From NCBI GenBank assembly GCA_016212635.1, contig JACRFR010000063.1, positions 1-30,173 of the forward strand: a stretch of DNA of 30,173 bases, given 5' to 3'. Numbering within the stretch: position 1 is the stretch's first letter; every line of letters starts with the position of its first letter. The position numbers and the translations under genes were made by a program. This DNA is from Candidatus Liptonbacteria bacterium (GTDB taxonomy: Bacteria; Patescibacteriota; Minisyncoccia; UBA6257; 2-01-FULL-56-20). The notes under the pieces were generated by a model that saw only the letters and a program-made list of their open reading frames with translations, was not told where the DNA came from and made no database searches. Below are positions 28,284-30,173 of this stretch, one piece after another.

Positions 28284-29413
28284 CAGAGTGGCACTTGACT
28301 AGCTACTTTTTGGGCCAGCTCCAACCCGCCTCGGCGGGCTTGGATTTCCGTTGCCAATCGGTAACCTTCCTGCCAGGTCGCCGCCCTCCCGGCTACCTTG
28401 AAAATTACCGCGGCGTTAGCCAGAACCAATTGTTCCGCCGGGTGATCAGGCAACTCGCCCCATAAGATGCGCCGCGAGAGTTCTCCTTTAGTCACGCCGG
28501 GCGGTGGAGAAAAGAACTCGGCTGGCACTGGGACCAAACCGAAATCCGCTGGTCGGAGGACGTATTCCCGCACTTGTCCATCTCTGACTTCTGCTACCTC
28601 CGTACCCGTGGCAGAGATGGAAACTTCGTCTATCCCTTCCTCGGGAACATCCCCGCCACCACGGATGGCTAAACCACAGCGAAGCCCGGGGAAAAGAATG
28701 CCCATCGCTTCGGCGACTACCCGCGGCGGGACCAGGTGATTACAGCCCACGATCTTGAAGTCCAGCGACTCGGGGCTCACTGGGTTCGTTAGCGGCCCCA
28801 GTAGATCATTCATGTGGGGTAGCTGGGCGAAGCCATGCGTCTGAACGTGGATGTGCTTGTAGCGCGTGTCTAAGGCCTCGGTATAACCAAAGCCGCAGTT
28901 GCGCAGACAGGTCTCTACTGCCTCTCTGGGGGCATAGCCGTTTATCCCCAAATCGGCGATGAAGTCCGAGCTACCGTGCCGCCCCGCATCGGCATTGGCC
29001 GGAGAACCATGCTTACACATCGGGACGCCACCCGCCGCCGCCAAAAGCGAAGCGAGAGTGGAAACGTTGGGGGTGAGCAGTAGGTCCCCGCCCATGCCGA
29101 TACAGTCACCAACCGGGGAGTCGGGACGGAGAAAGCCGAACTGCGACGGGGCAATGTCCCCATCGAAGATTGCCTGGCACAAACCAGCAATCTGTTCGGC
29201 GGCACTTCGAGGTAAGCCGTCTTGGCCGTTGCTACGCCATGCGTAGGTGGCACGATTATGCAACGCGCACAAGATTGCCGTACTCTGAATCTGCGCCAGC
29301 GGATCGCCACCCGCGCAGCCACGGAGCACAAATTCGCCGAGTTCGTACGCCTCGGAGTATCCCAGAGGAATATTCCGATAGGCACACATTTTCAGGAGAG
29401 TTTTGGTATTCAT
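28283..29413 (-). CDS. trpD: TrpD-like anthranilate phosphoribosyltransferase (glycosyltransferase family 3)
   Basis: 376 residues. TrpD adds phosphoribosyl from PRPP to anthranilate. The helical N-terminal domain is followed by GMGGDLLLTPNVSTLASLLAAAGGVPMCKHG, equal to the GTGGD/NxST/KHG motifs. Then come GSSDFIADLGI (the GSAD position) and LPHMNDLLGPLTNPVSPE (LGPLTNP). The usual KHGNRxxSSKxGSAD loop is changed to KHGSPANADAGRHGSSD and the first motif lacks one Gly, so substrate use may be shifted. Control by TrpR and a WW leader peptide supports a tryptophan-linked role. No trpE, trpC, trpA or trpB lies in the window. A thymidine-phosphorylase-like role is less likely. Confidence 0.82.
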   Translation of the reverse strand: MNTKTLLKMCAYRNIPLGYSEAYELGEFVLRGCAGGDPLAQIQSTAILCALHNRATYAWRSNGQDGLPRSAAEQIAGLCQAIFDGDIAPSQFGFLRPDSPVGDCIGMGGDLLLTPNVSTLASLLAAAGGVPMCKHGSPANADAGRHGSSDFIADLGINGYAPREAVETCLRNCGFGYTEALDTRYKHIHVQTHGFAQLPHMNDLLGPLTNPVSPESLDFKIVGCNHLVPPRVVAEAMGILFPGLRCGLAIRGGGDVPEEGIDEVSISATGTEVAEVRDGQVREYVLRPADFGLVPVPAEFFSPPPGVTKGELSRRILWGELPDHPAEQLVLANAAVIFKVAGRAATWQEGYRLATEIQARRGGLELAQKVASQVPL

Positions 29414-29434
29414 ATGTCAAGATTCCATCCGGAA

Positions 29435-29466
29435 GCAAGAACCTCTTCCGGAGAAGAGGTTCTTGC
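29435..29466 (-). promoter_or_regulatory. Strong hairpin of the trp leader (attenuator or RBS-masking)
   Basis: The 14-bp perfect stem GCAAGAACCTCTTC / GAAGAGGTTCTTGC has a 4-nt loop and ends 22 bases before the trpD ATG. It lacks a long U-run. AACCTCT within the leader peptide frame (just after the Trp codons) can pair with its 3' arm AGAGGTT, giving an alternative fold. Confidence 0.75.
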
Positions 29467-29493
29467 TAGTGATTTTCCAAGTGGTTTTCCAAC

Positions 29494-29586
29494 TTAGATC
29501 AAAAACGCTTTCTCCGAGAGAGGTTTACTAGACCGCCACCAGGCGCTCAATCGACTCATATTTCCTTGTCCGCCAAATTTCTCCAT
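29494..29586 (-). CDS. Trp leader peptide with tandem Trp codons
   Basis: The frame opens at 29586 (30 aa) or more likely at 29559, where AAGGA precedes ATG by 4 nt (21 aa, MSRLSAWWRSSKPL...). TGG TGG encodes adjacent Trp, as in the E. coli leader sequence GWWRTS. The Trp codons lie in the loop of a CGCC-TGGT-GGCG stem, and the frame ends before the hairpin at 29435-29466. This is the pattern of ribosome-mediated control of trp operons. Confidence 0.75.
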   Translation of the reverse strand: MEKFGGQGNMSRLSAWWRSSKPLSEKAFLI

Positions 29587-29594
29587 GAGATTAT

Positions 29595-29604
29595 GTACTA
29601 GTAC
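29595..29604. promoter_or_regulatory. TrpR operator GTACTAGTAC of the trp operon
   Basis: This palindrome with the CTAG/ACTAGT core of trp operators lies 6 bases past the -10, at the transcription start, so bound TrpR would block initiation. Confidence 0.75.
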
Positions 29605-29610
29605 ACTGAT

Positions 29611-29639
29611 ACGGTAGCAGACGCGAGTCTACGGGTCAA
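29611..29639 (-). promoter_or_regulatory. trp operon promoter, TTGACC-17-TACCGT
   Basis: The -35 is at 29634-29639 and the -10 at 29611-29616. Same layout as the trpR promoter (TTGACA-17-TATCGT) and the Leu-leader promoter. Confidence 0.7.
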
Positions 29640-29670
29640 TTATGATATGGGGGTAAGTGCCAATCCTACC

Positions 29671-29979
29671 CTAGGACCTGGAACGAAACCGCTTGTCGTC
29701 TCTTCCCAGCAGCTGCCGAAAACCGCCCTGCGGGTCGGATAGTTCCCGAGTCCCGCGCGTGATGGTGGCTATCCCCACGTTCAACTTCTTGGCTATTTCC
29801 CGCTGGGAAACCCCAGACGAAAGCATTTTGATGATCTGCCAGCGAGTAATAAGCTCGCGATACTCGGCAGGCGTTAAAATATCACGCAAAAATGCGCGCA
29901 AGAGATTCGGGTCGTGATTGTCGGCCGCCTTGCGAACGACCCCTAAAAAATCTGATTCTTGAACTGAAGTATATCTCAT
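29671..29979 (-). CDS. trpR: Trp operon repressor TrpR
   Basis: 102 residues. LRAFLRDILTPAEYRELITRWQIIKMLSSGVSQREIAKKLNVGIATITRGTREL covers the TrpR core; GIATITRG is identical to the recognition helix of E. coli TrpR, and LTPAEYRELITRWQI is the tryptophan-binding part. It is closer to TrpR than to YerC-type paralogues, whose helix reads STATISRV. With tryptophan bound, it should repress the promoters carrying GTACTAGTAC. One operator overlaps its own promoter and one controls the trpD-btpA operon just downstream on the same strand. Confidence 0.93.
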   Translation of the reverse strand: MRYTSVQESDFLGVVRKAADNHDPNLLRAFLRDILTPAEYRELITRWQIIKMLSSGVSQREIAKKLNVGIATITRGTRELSDPQGGFRQLLGRDDKRFRSRS

Positions 29980-29990
29980 ATTTATATCAG

Positions 29991-30002
29991 CGTACTAGTA
30001 CG
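29991..30002. promoter_or_regulatory. TrpR operator at the trpR promoter (CGTACTAGTACG)
   Basis: This 12-bp palindrome overlaps the -10 and start of trpR transcription, so the gene is self-repressed. Confidence 0.8.
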
Positions 30003-30028
30003 ATAATATTGTAATTGTGATTTGTCAA
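30000..30028 (-). promoter_or_regulatory. trpR promoter, TTGACA-17-TATCGT
   Basis: The -35 consensus TTGACA is at 30023-30028 and the -10 at 30000-30005, with a leader of about 14 nt before the ATG. Confidence 0.7.
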
Positions 30029-30047
30029 GAGACAGTCTTATCCAATA

Positions 30048-30109
30048 CAGAATGAGCCCCAAATGGAACCTGATTCCAACGCAGAATGAGCCCCAAGAGG
30101 CTCATTCTG
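30048..30109. repeat. CAGAATGAGCCCC repeats and hairpin near the right edge
   Basis: Direct copies at 30048-30060 and 30082-30094, and an inverted copy at 30099-30109, form a CAGAATGAGCC/GGCTCATTCTG hairpin. They could be the end of an insertion sequence whose transposase starts at 30140. Confidence 0.7.
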
Positions 30110-30139
30110 TGGAGGCGCAGATCGGTCATAATACGAGGT

Positions 30140-30173
30140 ATGACACTCACTATGAACGACTCGCGCATACAAA
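30140..30173 (+). CDS. Possible start of a transposase gene, cut by the window edge
   Basis: Eleven codons are visible (MTLTMNDSRIQ). CATAAT lies 7 nt before the ATG, as at other leaderless genes here. The residues resemble the start of an rve-type transposase common in CPR, and inverted repeats lie just upstream. Too little is visible for a firm call. Confidence 0.35.
   Translation, partial: MTLTMNDSRIQ

Noticed and set aside
29671..29979. YerC/YecD-type TrpR paralogue
   Set aside because: The recognition helix GIATITRG and the adjacent operators fit true TrpR.

Overview
The window reads as a chromosomal piece of a Candidatus Patescibacteria (CPR) genome, most like the Parcubacteria side. 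The signs are a DUF8128-like membrane protein, a HARE-HTH protein with a sigma region 4, two copies of the small 'translation elongation factor-like' barrel protein, a PaaX/Cas2-like protein, a DnaB intein, very short genes, and intergenic gaps packed with palindromic and short tandem repeats. TGA is used as a stop (for example dnaB), so the code is standard. This placement is by eye only. Most genes have no Shine-Dalgarno sequence. Many instead have a -10 hexamer only 6-7 nt before the ATG, which suggests leaderless mRNAs.

Layout. (1) 1-5250, minus strand: partial DUF8128-like membrane protein, sigma4/HARE-HTH regulator, secF, secD, HD-domain phosphohydrolase. (2) 5350-5830: a perfect 36-bp palindrome, tRNA-Lys(UUU), and two broken tRNA 5' halves with insertions in their D loops. 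(3) 5829-12330, minus strand: a heat-shock cluster read hrcA, grpE, hsp20, dnaK, a multi-pass membrane protein, dnaJ, with a CIRCE operator over the hrcA promoter. (4) 12557-18700: a HhH-GPD DNA-glycosylase-like gene (minus), then cysS, dnaB with a 430-residue homing-endonuclease intein, and recR (plus). (5) 18900-21730: two elongation-factor-like paralogues separated by a 220-bp inverted-repeat element, two candidate structured RNAs (minus), and ychF. (6) 21979-25521: a 37-aa basic protein, then a PaaX/Cas2-like gene with a long palindrome on each side, a fragment of a class II glutamine amidotransferase, a large HExxH-type protein, and the intact amidotransferase. (7) 25778-30030, all minus: trpR, then an operator-controlled trp leader peptide with tandem Trp codons, a TrpD-like phosphoribosyltransferase and a coupled BtpA-family TIM barrel. 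Next come an Ile-rich leader peptide with an attenuator and a small ORF, and a Leu/Val-rich leader peptide with an attenuator and another small ORF. (8) The right edge may hold the start of a transposase gene.

The most notable part is region 7. It appears to be an amino-acid-responsive block: a TrpR repressor with CTAG-core operators at its own promoter and at the trp operon, a WW leader peptide, and two further leader-peptide attenuators biased to Ile and Leu. A third TrpR-type operator lies 9 kb away, just upstream of a structured RNA candidate. The TrpD/BtpA pairing under tryptophan control suggests, as inference, that the BtpA-family barrel works next to TrpD in anthranilate metabolism.

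Repeats are a second theme. They include a MITE-like family (3 copies, about 16-bp inverted ends, 9-bp target duplications), REP-like stem-loops, GGAGGTYNRACCTCC palindromes, and 7-bp and 9-bp tandem arrays that run into gene 3' ends and supply stop codons.
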